Assembly: GCA_027459485.1 (NCBI GenBank)
Contig: DAIDIG010000004.1
Span: 62,001-126,000, forward strand
Direction of reading: 5' to 3'
Source of the DNA: Bdellovibrionales bacterium
GTDB taxonomy: Bacteria; Bdellovibrionota; Bdellovibrionia; Bdellovibrionales; UBA1609
DNA length: 64,000 nt
In this document: in pieces, positions 53,549 through 62,483 of the stretch
How the letters are laid out: every line of letters begins with the position of its first letter
How positions within the stretch are numbered: the first letter of the stretch is position 1
Made by a program: the position numbers and the translations under genes
Notes under the pieces: generated by a model
Told to the model about the DNA's origin: nothing
Seen by the model: only the letters and a program-made list of their open reading frames with translations
The model's database searches: none

Positions 53549-54922
53549 TTAAAACGCGTAGCGGGTTGCAAACAATTTTAAATCGTCATTTGTCAGATAG
53601 ATGCCCGCGCCGACGAATGCGCTCCGCAAGAGCGGATTCGATAAGTTATCGCCGCCACCGACGAGGTACAATCCTTTGAACAAATTATAGCGCAAGTAGG
53701 CGCGCACGATGGTGTCTTCAAAATTAAATGCCTCGAAAGATGCCCGCAACCTGCGATTGAACATGTGGTAATCAATACCAAAACCGCCGGATGTCTCGAA
53801 CATACCAGCCTTAAGTGTCCAATTATAAAAATTCTTTGCGAACAACGCATTGAACTTGACCTGGTTATGATAGGTCATTGTCTCGGTGTAATTTTGGTTG
53901 TAAGTACCAGAATCCGTCGTACCGGTCACCGTCACATACCCGCGCGGGTCGTCGACAATACCGAGTTCGTAATAACGATCAAGCCCCGGCTGAATTCGAA
54001 TGTTGATGAACGATTGGATCAAACCCGCGCTTGAGAGATATTCGGAGTGATAGTCAAACGCCGTTTCCATCGTGTCGGCGCCGCCCAAAAAGTTATCGAG
54101 TTTATCAAGGTCCGTGTCGATTTTGTCGACGGTGTCGTCGTCATTGATAAGCCGCCCGATCGTACCCTGACCGCTGTTCACTTTATCCGTTATTTGCTGA
54201 ATATTGTCGGCGCTTTTCTGGATTCGATCGATGCTCGTCGCAACCTTGTGCCAAGTTGAATCGAACCCTTCGGGCCCTTTATCTTTCATGACCTTGCCGA
54301 GCTCGTCGGTGATCGTATTGATATTGTCGATAATGCTGCTCAGCTTATCCCTATTATCGCCGGTGATTTGCGCAAGATCACCCGAGACTTTTTCAATATT
54401 TTTCATAATTCGACCAAGCGTTGTCGAATTGTCTCCGCTTGGCCCCACGGCGTTTTTTATGGTGTCCGCAACTTGATTGAGCGAATCGGCGATTTTGCCG
54501 ACTTGTTTCAATAGCGAGTTCATCGAACCTTGATCCGTCGTCGTCAGAATTTGTGAGCCGTCAGGCAGCACGGGATCTTTCGGGTTGCCGGGAATGACCT
54601 CGACGTGCCGATCGCCCAAAATACCGTCGGATCGAAGCTCGACATAACCCGACGTGTGCAAACGAACATCGCCCGTCAATGCGACATAAACGCGCGCTTT
54701 GCCGTCAACGAGTCTGATTTTCTCAATTGTACCAACTTTAATGCCCGCCGTTTTCACCGCGCTGTTTTCGACAAGCCCGCCGGCGTCGTCGAGATCGAAG
54801 TAATACGGATGTGTGCGGGTAAACAATCCGGGCCCCTGGCTGACTTTCAATGACATGAAGCCGATCAGACTCGCCACAGTCACGACGAGCGCGCCAACTT
54901 TAAATTCAGGCGTACGAATCAT
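53549..54922 (-). CDS. mlaD: MCE-domain lipid-transport protein with C-terminal barrel-like domain
   Basis: Substrate-binding component of a Mla-type phospholipid transporter. An N-terminal membrane helix (~8-25) is followed by an MCE/MlaD domain (~38-115; YYFDLDDAGGLVENSAVKTAGIKVGTIEKIRL). Next come ~150 residues of helix (~130-285) and a C-terminal ~170 residues of alternating strands ending FATRYAF, as in outer-membrane barrels. 457 residues against 183 for E. coli MlaD. The extra parts could reach and enter the outer membrane. The ATG overlaps the mlaF stop as ATGA. Confidence 0.9.
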   Translation of the reverse strand: MIRTPEFKVGALVVTVASLIGFMSLKVSQGPGLFTRTHPYYFDLDDAGGLVENSAVKTAGIKVGTIEKIRLVDGKARVYVALTGDVRLHTSGYVELRSDGILGDRHVEVIPGNPKDPVLPDGSQILTTTDQGSMNSLLKQVGKIADSLNQVADTIKNAVGPSGDNSTTLGRIMKNIEKVSGDLAQITGDNRDKLSSIIDNINTITDELGKVMKDKGPEGFDSTWHKVATSIDRIQKSADNIQQITDKVNSGQGTIGRLINDDDTVDKIDTDLDKLDNFLGGADTMETAFDYHSEYLSSAGLIQSFINIRIQPGLDRYYELGIVDDPRGYVTVTGTTDSGTYNQNYTETMTYHNQVKFNALFAKNFYNWTLKAGMFETSGGFGIDYHMFNRRLRASFEAFNFEDTIVRAYLRYNLFKGLYLVGGGDNLSNPLLRSAFVGAGIYLTNDDLKLFATRYAF

Positions 54923-55689
54923 GACTCACCCTTTTTAAAGCCTTTTTCGAGAAAGCGCCGCACCAGCGGGATTTCCGAATTCATGAATGTGTCAAAATCC
55001 CCTTGTAACAAAACGCCGCCTTTATCCAGCATCACAACGAAGTCGCTGATGCGAAACGCAGCCGGGAGATCGTGGCTCACCATAATGCTGGTCGAACCGA
55101 CATTTTTCTTGTGCGTGGATAAAATAAGATCGTCGACCATTTCAGTTAAGATCGGGTCAAGGCCCGTGGTCGGCTCATCATAAAGAATGATGTCGGGGTC
55201 GAGTGCAAGCGCGCGCGCCAGGCCCACGCGCTTTCGCTGACCGCCCGAGAGTTCTTCGGGCAATTTTTGAAAATGTTTTTCATCCATACCGGATTCGCTG
55301 AGTTTTCGTGTTGCCGTTTCTTTAATCCGCGCCGCCCCCCACTCGGGCCGGTGCTCGACCATCGGAAAACTGACGTTCTCGAGCACAGTCATATCGTCGA
55401 AGAGTGCGCTGTTCTGAAATAATACACCTAAGTGGCAACGAAATTCAGTCAACTCTTCATAGGTTAGATCGTTCAGGACCTTACCGAGCACCCGGACCTC
55501 GCCTTCGGTCGGTGAAATGAGCCCCAGAATGTGTTTAAGTAAGACCGATTTACCGGTACCGCTGAACCCGATGATGGCGGTGATTTTGCCCTTCGGCACC
55601 GTCAAATTCAAATCGTTGAGCACAAATTCGCGCCCGTCGAATGTTTTCTTTAAGTGACGAATCTCTACAGCCGCTTCTATTTCACGCAA
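54919..55689 (-). CDS. mlaF: Mla-type ABC transporter ATPase
   Basis: Cytoplasmic ATPase that energises lipid transport. Walker A GFSGTGKS, signature LSGGQRKRVGLARAL, Walker B DIILYDEPTTGLDP and a switch His in MVSHDLP are present; the 256 residues are typical. The start is TTG 55689 with AAGGTG seven bases upstream, overlapping mlaE by eight bases. Confidence 0.95.
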   Translation of the reverse strand: MREIEAAVEIRHLKKTFDGREFVLNDLNLTVPKGKITAIIGFSGTGKSVLLKHILGLISPTEGEVRVLGKVLNDLTYEELTEFRCHLGVLFQNSALFDDMTVLENVSFPMVEHRPEWGAARIKETATRKLSESGMDEKHFQKLPEELSGGQRKRVGLARALALDPDIILYDEPTTGLDPILTEMVDDLILSTHKKNVGSTSIMVSHDLPAAFRISDFVVMLDKGGVLLQGDFDTFMNSEIPLVRRFLEKGFKKGES

Positions 55690-56524
55690 TTCCGATCACC
55701 TTGTAGTAAAAACGAATGATGTTCGTCAGAAAGAAATTGCAAACAATAATCATGACCATGCTGTAGACGACACCGCTGTTAGTGGCCTCACCGACCCCTT
55801 TCGCCCCGCCTTTTGTCGTGTAGCCGCGGTATGTGCATACGGCAGCGAAGATCATCCCGAAAAAAGCGGACTTTATGAGACCTTCATTGATGTCGCGTGG
55901 GTGAATCCAGCCTTGAATTTTATCGAAGAAAATCGCCTGATCGATGCCCAATACTTTTACGCATAAAATATAGGCGCCAAGCATCGCCACAAAATCGAAA
56001 ACGCCGCAGAGAAGCGGCATCGAAATGACAGCGGCTAATATTCGCGGAGAAACAAGATACTGCACCGGATTGATCCCCATCACTTCGAGGGCATCGATTT
56101 GCTCGCTGACACGCATCGTGCCGATGCGCGCGGCCATGGCTCCGCCCGCCCGTGCCGCGACAATCAAACCCGTCAGCACCGGGCCGAGTTCGCGGCTGAT
56201 ACCGAGCGCGACCGTTGGGCTCACTAGATTGGTGGCGTTAACCAGATTGAATCCGAGAAATATTTGATAAGCGAGCGCCATCCCGGTGAACGCACCGGTC
56301 AATATTATAATTAATATCGACTCATTACCGATGAACTCCATGTGCTTGAAGAACTCGCCGTATCGGCGCGGCTGGATGAACATAAGCTGCACCGCTTGAG
56401 TGAAAAACAAAACGGTCGTCCCGGTCGCTATAAAGAAGTCGTAAACGGTGGTCCACAGGCGGACGAAAAAGTCGTCAATGCCCTGGTTCACTTGGTCGCG
56501 AATTTTCGCCCATGCTTCAATCAT
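55682..56524 (-). CDS. mlaE: Mla-type ABC transporter permease
   Basis: Inner-membrane permease of the MlaE family with about five to six helices and the conserved segment VSPTVALGISRELGPVLTGLIVAARAGGAMAARIGTMRVSEQIDALEVMGINP. 280 residues, a little longer than the family norm because of an N-terminal extension. It lies eight bases after alr and overlaps mlaF by eight. Confidence 0.95.
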   Translation of the reverse strand: MIEAWAKIRDQVNQGIDDFFVRLWTTVYDFFIATGTTVLFFTQAVQLMFIQPRRYGEFFKHMEFIGNESILIIILTGAFTGMALAYQIFLGFNLVNATNLVSPTVALGISRELGPVLTGLIVAARAGGAMAARIGTMRVSEQIDALEVMGINPVQYLVSPRILAAVISMPLLCGVFDFVAMLGAYILCVKVLGIDQAIFFDKIQGWIHPRDINEGLIKSAFFGMIFAAVCTYRGYTTKGGAKGVGEATNSGVVYSMVMIIVCNFFLTNIIRFYYKVIGIA

Positions 56525-56532
56525 TCAATCGC

Positions 56533-57702
56533 TCACACGTAAACGCGCGGCACCCGCGCGCTGAAATTCGTCAAAATTTCGTAGGCGTTCGTGCCCGCCA
56601 AGTCAGCCAATTCCTGTGCCGAAATCATCGCCGTCTGCCCGTCGGCATTTTGCGCGCCAAGCACCACCACTTCATCCCCTACGGACGCGTTCGCAGCCGT
56701 CATATCGATCATCGTAAAATCCATGCAGACAGTACCGGCGACAGGTACGAGACGCCCGCGACAAGACATGTTGGCCTTGCTGGAGAGTCGTCGCATGTAC
56801 CCGTCGGCGTACCCGATCGGGACAACGCCAATCGTCGATTCACGTTTCACTTGATAACGACCACCATAAGAAACCGTGTCTCCGTTTGCAAGCCGTTGCG
56901 CGTGCACGACTTTACTGATAACGCGCATAACTGGGCGCAAATCAATCTTCTCGTATCGCGATATTGCCTCGGCATTCAACCCGGTAACTGGTGCCTTCAC
57001 ACCGTAGAGCGAAAGCCCAGGCCGCGCGCCCCAATGTTTCAAGACCAAGTTGTCAGGGCCTAAAAATCTTGCAAGACATGCTGAACTATTGAGCACGTGG
57101 CCGCATATTTCATTGCTCTTGAAGTGCTCAAAAATTTCCGAAAAGAGTTTGAGCTGCACATGTGTATGGCCATCGCCGTGCAGCGCATCTTCGCCAGCAA
57201 AAAGATGAGTGCAAATTCCTCTTACGATGAGACTTCGATGAGAACTTCTAAAATACGCGGCCAATTTTTCCGCTTCGCTCGGTGCGAACCCGAGACGAGC
57301 CATACCGGTGTTGAATTTCAGATGAATTTCGGTTTGGGCGGAATCCGCGCCAGCGGCCGATTCAAGCGCTCGTATTGAATCCCATGAGCTTAATACCGGG
57401 GTCAATCGATTTGCCACGACGGCGCGGGCAGAATGTAAGTCGGCGAAAGGTTGAAAAACCAGAAGTGACGCATCGGGGATGTGCTCGCGCAGACGCACGC
57501 CTTCTTCAACAAGCGCAACACCAAAACATTTCGCGCCTTCATTGCGCAAAGCCAATGCAATTTCGATGTCCCCGTGACCGTAGGCATTGGCTTTGAGCAT
57601 GGGGCAAAAAAATTGTTCTTTGCCGACAATGGAACGCAGCAATCGATAATTGTGCCGAAGGTTTTCAAGGCAAATCTCAGCCCGCAGCGGACGAAAACTC
57701 AC
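56533..57702 (-). CDS. alr: Alanine racemase
   Basis: Makes D-alanine for peptidoglycan from L-alanine with PLP. The PLP lysine is K37 in LKANAYGHG; the second catalytic residue is the Tyr of VSYGGRY; IGYADGYMRR and AGTVCMDFTMID are also conserved. 389 residues, normal. GTG 57702 overlaps the stop of the pseudokinase gene as GTGA. It is followed closely by the mla genes, so wall and outer-membrane maintenance genes share a transcript. Confidence 0.96.
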   Translation of the reverse strand: MSFRPLRAEICLENLRHNYRLLRSIVGKEQFFCPMLKANAYGHGDIEIALALRNEGAKCFGVALVEEGVRLREHIPDASLLVFQPFADLHSARAVVANRLTPVLSSWDSIRALESAAGADSAQTEIHLKFNTGMARLGFAPSEAEKLAAYFRSSHRSLIVRGICTHLFAGEDALHGDGHTHVQLKLFSEIFEHFKSNEICGHVLNSSACLARFLGPDNLVLKHWGARPGLSLYGVKAPVTGLNAEAISRYEKIDLRPVMRVISKVVHAQRLANGDTVSYGGRYQVKRESTIGVVPIGYADGYMRRLSSKANMSCRGRLVPVAGTVCMDFTMIDMTAANASVGDEVVVLGAQNADGQTAMISAQELADLAGTNAYEILTNFSARVPRVYV

Positions 57703-59429
57703 ATCTCGCCCCGCGCGCCCGCGTCTGGGTTAGCTGCCATTTCGGTCGAAATAGCCGGGACCTTACATGTGATTTGAAATCCATGCGGACCTATTGGTTC
57801 AACCGAAATATGGCCGTGCATTTCGGTCAGCCAGGCATTGGCTAACGCCAGATTGAGCCCACATCTCTGCGCGCCGGCGGCTTGAAACGGCACAAACAAT
57901 TTGCGTCGAACTTCGGCCGGCAGGTCACGCCCATGAGCTTCGATGCGAATCTCGACCATCCCACCCGGCTTTTGTGCATAAAGTGCAATGCGCGCGGCGC
58001 TTGATGTTTCTACGGCTCGCGGCGGTTGCGTTTCGGCGACGTATTGCACGGCAAAATCTAATAGCGCCGCTACGGCGGATTTGAGCCGATGAAAATCGGC
58101 CTTGACCTTGAGGTCCGGCAAAATGTCATCTTCGAATAAAATATTTTGCAGGGCCCACTTATTTTTATGGCTGGCAATCGCGGAGTTCAATAATCCCGGC
58201 AGTTCGATGGCCTCGAGTTTGAGCGGAGCGAGGCGAATCTCGCGCCCAAGCGAATCTACGAACTGAAATGTGGCTTTCGCTTCGTCTTTCAGTTCTTGCA
58301 CAAGTTTTTTTACACTCGCCGTTGAATGGTTGAGTTGCGATTCGAGAATTTGCAAAAAGCCAACTGTCGCCGTCGTCGGCACGCGCAAATAATCGACGAC
58401 GGCACGAAGAAATTCGTCGCGCTCAAGCGCACTTTCAGGTTCAACCGTTTTCGGCTCCGTCGTCGATGATTTCATGCTCGTTAATTTCAAGTTTTGCTCG
58501 AGAAATTCGCGCTGGCTGCGCTCACGGCCCATAAAGCCGGCAGCGAACACTGATAAAAATGATGCGATCATTAAGGATATGAGCCCGATACGACCCACCG
58601 TTGGCGCTAACACGCTCAATACATCAGGCAGCGCTCGTGTCGCAACTACATACAAGTTACTGTTGTTGATTTGTTCAAATCCACCGACGTACTTTTTGTA
58701 ACCGACCCGATAGTTTATTACATCTTCGGTGGCCGAAGATTTCAAAATGCCGGCAACGATTGGGTGCGAGTCGATTTTTGAGCCGACGTATTGCGCTTCG
58801 GGGTACCCAACCGCGGTGCCTTTATCGTCAACGATAAACAATTCCGAATCGCCTGTAACATCGGCAAATGGGGCGAGTTCAAATACGCCGGGGTCGATGA
58901 AACCTACGGCCATCTGATTGGCTCTTTCAAGGATGGCAACGGCGAACACTACCTGCCCGTCTTGCAACGGAATTCTTTGCCACTCGATGTTACCCGCGCT
59001 CAATTGCGACCATCGCGAAGTGTCGACAGTGCGCTGAATGAGCGTATCTTGAATCTTCGCCGAACGCGCGCGCCACCAGTCGAGACTCCAACCATCGTCG
59101 CTTTGTGAAAATACAGCGAGAGCTTGAAATTGGCTGGTTAAAAAAGCGTTATCCGGCGCTGCGGCTTTTTGTTCTCTCGCCGCTAAATATTGAAGCTGAC
59201 TGGCAAGCGATTGATCGAGCGATTGGCTCCAGCCACGAACCGCCTCGAGCAATTTCACCACATTAGTGCGACGACTGACTTCGGTCGCCTGCAACGTCGA
59301 ATGCGCGACGACAAGCCCAACCACGGCCGTTGTTAAAAACACGCCGACAAAAACGATAAGACTCAAGGGATGCCGAACGAATTTCATCATAAATATTGTC
59401 TTCTTGACCGCGCGACTGTGCAAGCGCAT
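57699..59429 (-). CDS. Membrane pseudo-histidine kinase with Cache-like sensor
   Basis: A 576-residue protein with two membrane helices (~20-42 and ~279-299) enclosing a periplasmic ~235-residue sensor region of Cache-like layout (SELFIVDDKGTAVGYPEAQYVG). The cytoplasmic half follows the HisKA/HATPase order but is degenerate. Where kinases have S-H-E-L-R-T-P it has V-D-Y-L-R-V-P, so the phospho-His is Asp346. The N-box and DxGxG ATP motifs are also lost (LLDFAVQYV; RIEAHGRDLP). It probably signals by conformation or binds a partner rather than phosphorylating. The start is uncertain: ATG 59429 has AAAGG, but ATG 59390 or 59387 would free the nadB promoter from the coding region. Confidence 0.85.
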   Translation of the reverse strand: MRLHSRAVKKTIFMMKFVRHPLSLIVFVGVFLTTAVVGLVVAHSTLQATEVSRRTNVVKLLEAVRGWSQSLDQSLASQLQYLAAREQKAAAPDNAFLTSQFQALAVFSQSDDGWSLDWWRARSAKIQDTLIQRTVDTSRWSQLSAGNIEWQRIPLQDGQVVFAVAILERANQMAVGFIDPGVFELAPFADVTGDSELFIVDDKGTAVGYPEAQYVGSKIDSHPIVAGILKSSATEDVINYRVGYKKYVGGFEQINNSNLYVVATRALPDVLSVLAPTVGRIGLISLMIASFLSVFAAGFMGRERSQREFLEQNLKLTSMKSSTTEPKTVEPESALERDEFLRAVVDYLRVPTTATVGFLQILESQLNHSTASVKKLVQELKDEAKATFQFVDSLGREIRLAPLKLEAIELPGLLNSAIASHKNKWALQNILFEDDILPDLKVKADFHRLKSAVAALLDFAVQYVAETQPPRAVETSSAARIALYAQKPGGMVEIRIEAHGRDLPAEVRRKLFVPFQAAGAQRCGLNLALANAWLTEMHGHISVEPIGPHGFQITCKVPAISTEMAANPDAGARGEM

Positions 59430-59431
59430 AA
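59403..59431 (+). promoter_or_regulatory. Putative sigma-70 promoter of nadB
   Basis: TTGACC, 17 bases, CATAAA. Transcription would start near 59438, only ~6 bases before the nadB ATG, giving a nearly leaderless message. That fits the lack of a ribosome site before nadB. The element overlaps the 5' end of the divergent pseudokinase frame. Confidence 0.5.
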
Positions 59432-59443
59432 AACCTTTCGCTT

Positions 59444-61051
59444 ATGAATCAAACCCATGACCACGTTGACTTTTTAGTGATTGGCTCCGGGCTCGCGGGC
59501 CTTGTTTTCGCTCTGAAATCGGCATCGATGGGGCGCGTACTTGTATTAAGTAAGACGCGCCTCGAACTTTCAAATACCGAAAAAGCACAAGGCGGTATTG
59601 CCGCCGTTATGAAAGATGACCCAGACGATAGTCTAGAAAAGCATACGCAAGACACGCTGATTGCAGGAGCCGGCCTGTGCAATGAAACAGTGGTTCGTCA
59701 CGTCGTCTCCCAAGCATCTGATCGCATTCGTGATTTGCAAGACTGGGGTGTTCATTTCGACCTCGACGAACATCATAATATTGCGCTCGCGCGTGAGGGC
59801 GGTCACTCAGCACGGCGCGTACTTCACATCGAAGATCACACTGGTCACGATGTTCACCGTCAACTTTTGGCACGCGCCCTCGAGAACCCTAATATCGAAC
59901 TGCGCGACCATCATTTTGCTGTTGAACTGATCGGCCGGCGCGACGTTGAACCCGGGTGTTTCGGTCAAAATCAATGCCTCGGCGCCTATGTGCTCGATAA
60001 AAAAACAAATGAAGTTTACGTGCAAACAGCCGGTCACACAATTTTAGCCACCGGTGGAGCTGGCAAGGTATATCTTTATACTTCGAATTGGGAAGGCGCG
60101 ACCGGCGATGGCATCGCCATGGCCCACCAGCTCGGCGCTCGAGTGACCAATATGGAGTTCATGCAGTTTCACCCGACCTGCCTCTACCACTCAAGTTCGC
60201 GAAACTTTTTGATTTCCGAAGCTCTGCGCGGAGAAGGAGGGGAACTCATCAATCACAAAGGTGAAGCCTTTATGCCCAAGTACCACGCGTTGGGCAGTCT
60301 CGCACCGCGCGATATTGTCGCACGTTCGATCGACGCCGAGATGAAAAAATCTGGAGCTGACTGTGTGTTCCTTGATATGACTCACAAACCTGGCGAATTT
60401 CTGCGCGGGCGTTTTCCGCAAATTTACAAACGTTGCCTTGATCTAGGCATTGATATAGCCACGGCGCCTATCCCCGTCGTGCCGGCCGCGCACTATTTGT
60501 GCGGCGGAGTGATGACCGACATTCACGGCCGCACAGATATTCAAAATTTGTTTGCGGTCGGCGAAACCGCCTGCACCGGCCTCCATGGCGCCAATCGATT
60601 GGCATCGAATTCGCTACTCGAATGTTTGGTATTCTCGCACAACGCCGCATATTGGATACGCGAGCACAATCCAATTTTGGCTTCGGCAAATCGCTCATAC
60701 CAAGCCAAATTTCCGATTCCTAATTGGGCTGAACGCCGCAATCGAAATGAATCACGCGGCGGCCAGAACGAAGATGAACTCATTCTTGTTTCACATATGT
60801 GGGATGAAATTCGCCGTTTGATGTGGGCCTACGTCGGCATCGTGCGAACAAATCGCCGACTTGAGCGGGCAAAGCGGCGACTCGCTAATATTTTGCAAGA
60901 GTTCGACGAATATTACTCTTCGTTTCAAACCAACGCCGACATCATAGAACTTCGAAACATTGCGACCGTTGCCGATTTGACCGTGCGATGCGCCTTGGCC
61001 CGCAAAGAATCGAGAGGCATTCACTTCAGCTTAGACTATCCCTCGACCTGA
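59444..61051 (+). CDS. nadB: L-aspartate oxidase
   Basis: Flavoenzyme that oxidises L-aspartate to iminoaspartate, first step of de novo NAD synthesis with NadA. The FAD motif VIGSGLAGLVFALK, the substrate-side segments EKAQGGIAAV, REGGHSARRVLHIEDHTG and MEFMQFHPTCLYH, and the FAD-binding HGANRLASNSLLECLVF are all present. 535 residues, normal. nadA and nadC are not in the window. The gene is monocistronic here and divergent from the pseudokinase gene by 14 bases. Confidence 0.97.
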   Translation: MNQTHDHVDFLVIGSGLAGLVFALKSASMGRVLVLSKTRLELSNTEKAQGGIAAVMKDDPDDSLEKHTQDTLIAGAGLCNETVVRHVVSQASDRIRDLQDWGVHFDLDEHHNIALAREGGHSARRVLHIEDHTGHDVHRQLLARALENPNIELRDHHFAVELIGRRDVEPGCFGQNQCLGAYVLDKKTNEVYVQTAGHTILATGGAGKVYLYTSNWEGATGDGIAMAHQLGARVTNMEFMQFHPTCLYHSSSRNFLISEALRGEGGELINHKGEAFMPKYHALGSLAPRDIVARSIDAEMKKSGADCVFLDMTHKPGEFLRGRFPQIYKRCLDLGIDIATAPIPVVPAAHYLCGGVMTDIHGRTDIQNLFAVGETACTGLHGANRLASNSLLECLVFSHNAAYWIREHNPILASANRSYQAKFPIPNWAERRNRNESRGGQNEDELILVSHMWDEIRRLMWAYVGIVRTNRRLERAKRRLANILQEFDEYYSSFQTNADIIELRNIATVADLTVRCALARKESRGIHFSLDYPST

Positions 61052-61076
61052 CCAATTGATACTCCGATGAAGGGCG

Positions 61077-61757
61077 TCATTGATAATCATATTCCGTCGC
61101 GTTCACTCCGTCGAAAAGCAGTCCGACCGTAAAATACGTGCCCGATAAATCGATCGTTTGAATATTGTTGTTGATCGAACTTGATCGCGAAAGGTTCGTC
61201 ACTTTATTCGATTCGTAACCGCCTTCGAACACCACGAAAAATTTCTTGAAGCCGATCGCGACCGAGCCGCCGTAACTGGTGCAGGGTGACGCAAACCAAC
61301 CGGTCGCGGCCTGCCGCGTGAGTTCGCCGTTTTGGCTCGGGGTATTGAGATTCAAAGTCGTATTTGACCCACCGAGGCCGGCAAATCCGTCAACGCGAAT
61401 GAATTTCGATTTTAAGAATGGAATGCGCGCCACAAGCATAGCCGAATTCTGGCTGAGGTCGGCATAATTGTTTATATTTGTCGGATCATCTTCGTGATCG
61501 CTGCGCCAGGTATAGCGAACTCCGACTTCAAATCGGGCCGCCAGAGGGTACGTCAATTCCATCCCATACTGAGCGATATTTTTCATGTCGCTAATGCCAA
61601 GCGTGTTCAATTCGGAATTCACTTGAGCGGGGTTCGTATTCGTAACGCCGGCGAAAAGACGAGCCTTTACTGGAAAATTCAATTTGGCGAAAGCGCTCTC
61701 GCATGAAAAACAGACGAGAGCGACCGCAACCATTTGAATCAATAGACGTGTTTTCAT
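61077..61757 (-). CDS. Small outer-membrane barrel protein
   Basis: A 226-residue protein with signal peptide ending SAFA and a mature part of alternating polar/aromatic strands (EVGVRYTWRSDHEDDP, FIRVDGFAGLGG, KFFVVFEGGYES, GTYFTVGLLFDG) typical of an eight-strand barrel of the OmpA/OmpW size class. Function unknown. Convergent with nadB, 26 bases apart. Confidence 0.8.
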   Translation of the reverse strand: MKTRLLIQMVAVALVCFSCESAFAKLNFPVKARLFAGVTNTNPAQVNSELNTLGISDMKNIAQYGMELTYPLAARFEVGVRYTWRSDHEDDPTNINNYADLSQNSAMLVARIPFLKSKFIRVDGFAGLGGSNTTLNLNTPSQNGELTRQAATGWFASPCTSYGGSVAIGFKKFFVVFEGGYESNKVTNLSRSSSINNNIQTIDLSGTYFTVGLLFDGVNATEYDYQ

Positions 61758-61831
61758 TATTCAAAGGTATACAGAGGCGATGACACTTTCGACATAATTA
61801 TGTTCTATTGGGTTTTCGTCGAGTCCGGCTT

Positions 61832-62371
61832 TTAGTCGTAATCGGCAAGCGCTTCACTGGTTTTACGGCGCATCGAGCGCTGAATGCGAAAAAGCTCGCG
61901 CGCGCTCAATCGGGCCGGTTGGGCGTCGTTAGAAGCCGGGGTTCGATTCGCAATCGCCGACTCGCGGCCGTCTTTGGCCGTACCGAAATTCGGGTCGAGA
62001 TGAGCCGCATACATTTCGTGAGCGGTAAAGTTAAAACGGTGTGGAGTATGCCGTAGCCCACGATGCGCCTGTTGTTCTGAGCTTGTCCGCCCAGTTGCAA
62101 TTTCAGAGGCGGATTTGCGCTGCTGGCCGGCCAAGCTGAGTGGCTCAATTTGAGACGCTGAAGGAGTGTCGTCAAGATCAAAAAAGATCACGTGCTTTGG
62201 CCGTTTACGCGCGCTTGCGATACGCGCACGGCGCTTCGCGTGGTGCTTAACGCAAACGGTATGAGGCCGTTTTTTGTGCCAGCCATGAGCCGATGCGATT
62301 GAACCATACATCCCGATCGCGACAATCGCTAATGCGCGTTTCAGATTAAGCCAATCATTTCGTGACATCAT
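61832..62371 (-). CDS. Basic, His-rich exported protein
   Basis: A 179-residue protein with signal peptide ending SIASA. The mature N-terminus is strongly basic and His-rich (HGWHKKRPHTVCVKHHAKRRARIASARKRPKH), followed by FFDLDDTP and a polar, likely disordered remainder. Not recognised; DLDDTP resembles a HAD motif by chance, with no other HAD feature. The frame opens at 62413, but ATG 62371 or 62368 places the signal peptide at the N-terminus. The basic region could bind LPS, nucleic acid or metal. Confidence 0.65.
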   Translation of the reverse strand: MMSRNDWLNLKRALAIVAIGMYGSIASAHGWHKKRPHTVCVKHHAKRRARIASARKRPKHVIFFDLDDTPSASQIEPLSLAGQQRKSASEIATGRTSSEQQAHRGLRHTPHRFNFTAHEMYAAHLDPNFGTAKDGRESAIANRTPASNDAQPARLSARELFRIQRSMRRKTSEALADYD

Positions 62372-62483
62372 ACTCGAATGAAAATGCAGGTTCGGTGCCA
62401 ACGCGAAAAACAAACTATAAACGATTGCTCGCGCTGAAATGAGAAACGCTTCAGATCAAAACGTCGATCTTTTACTATTCTGC

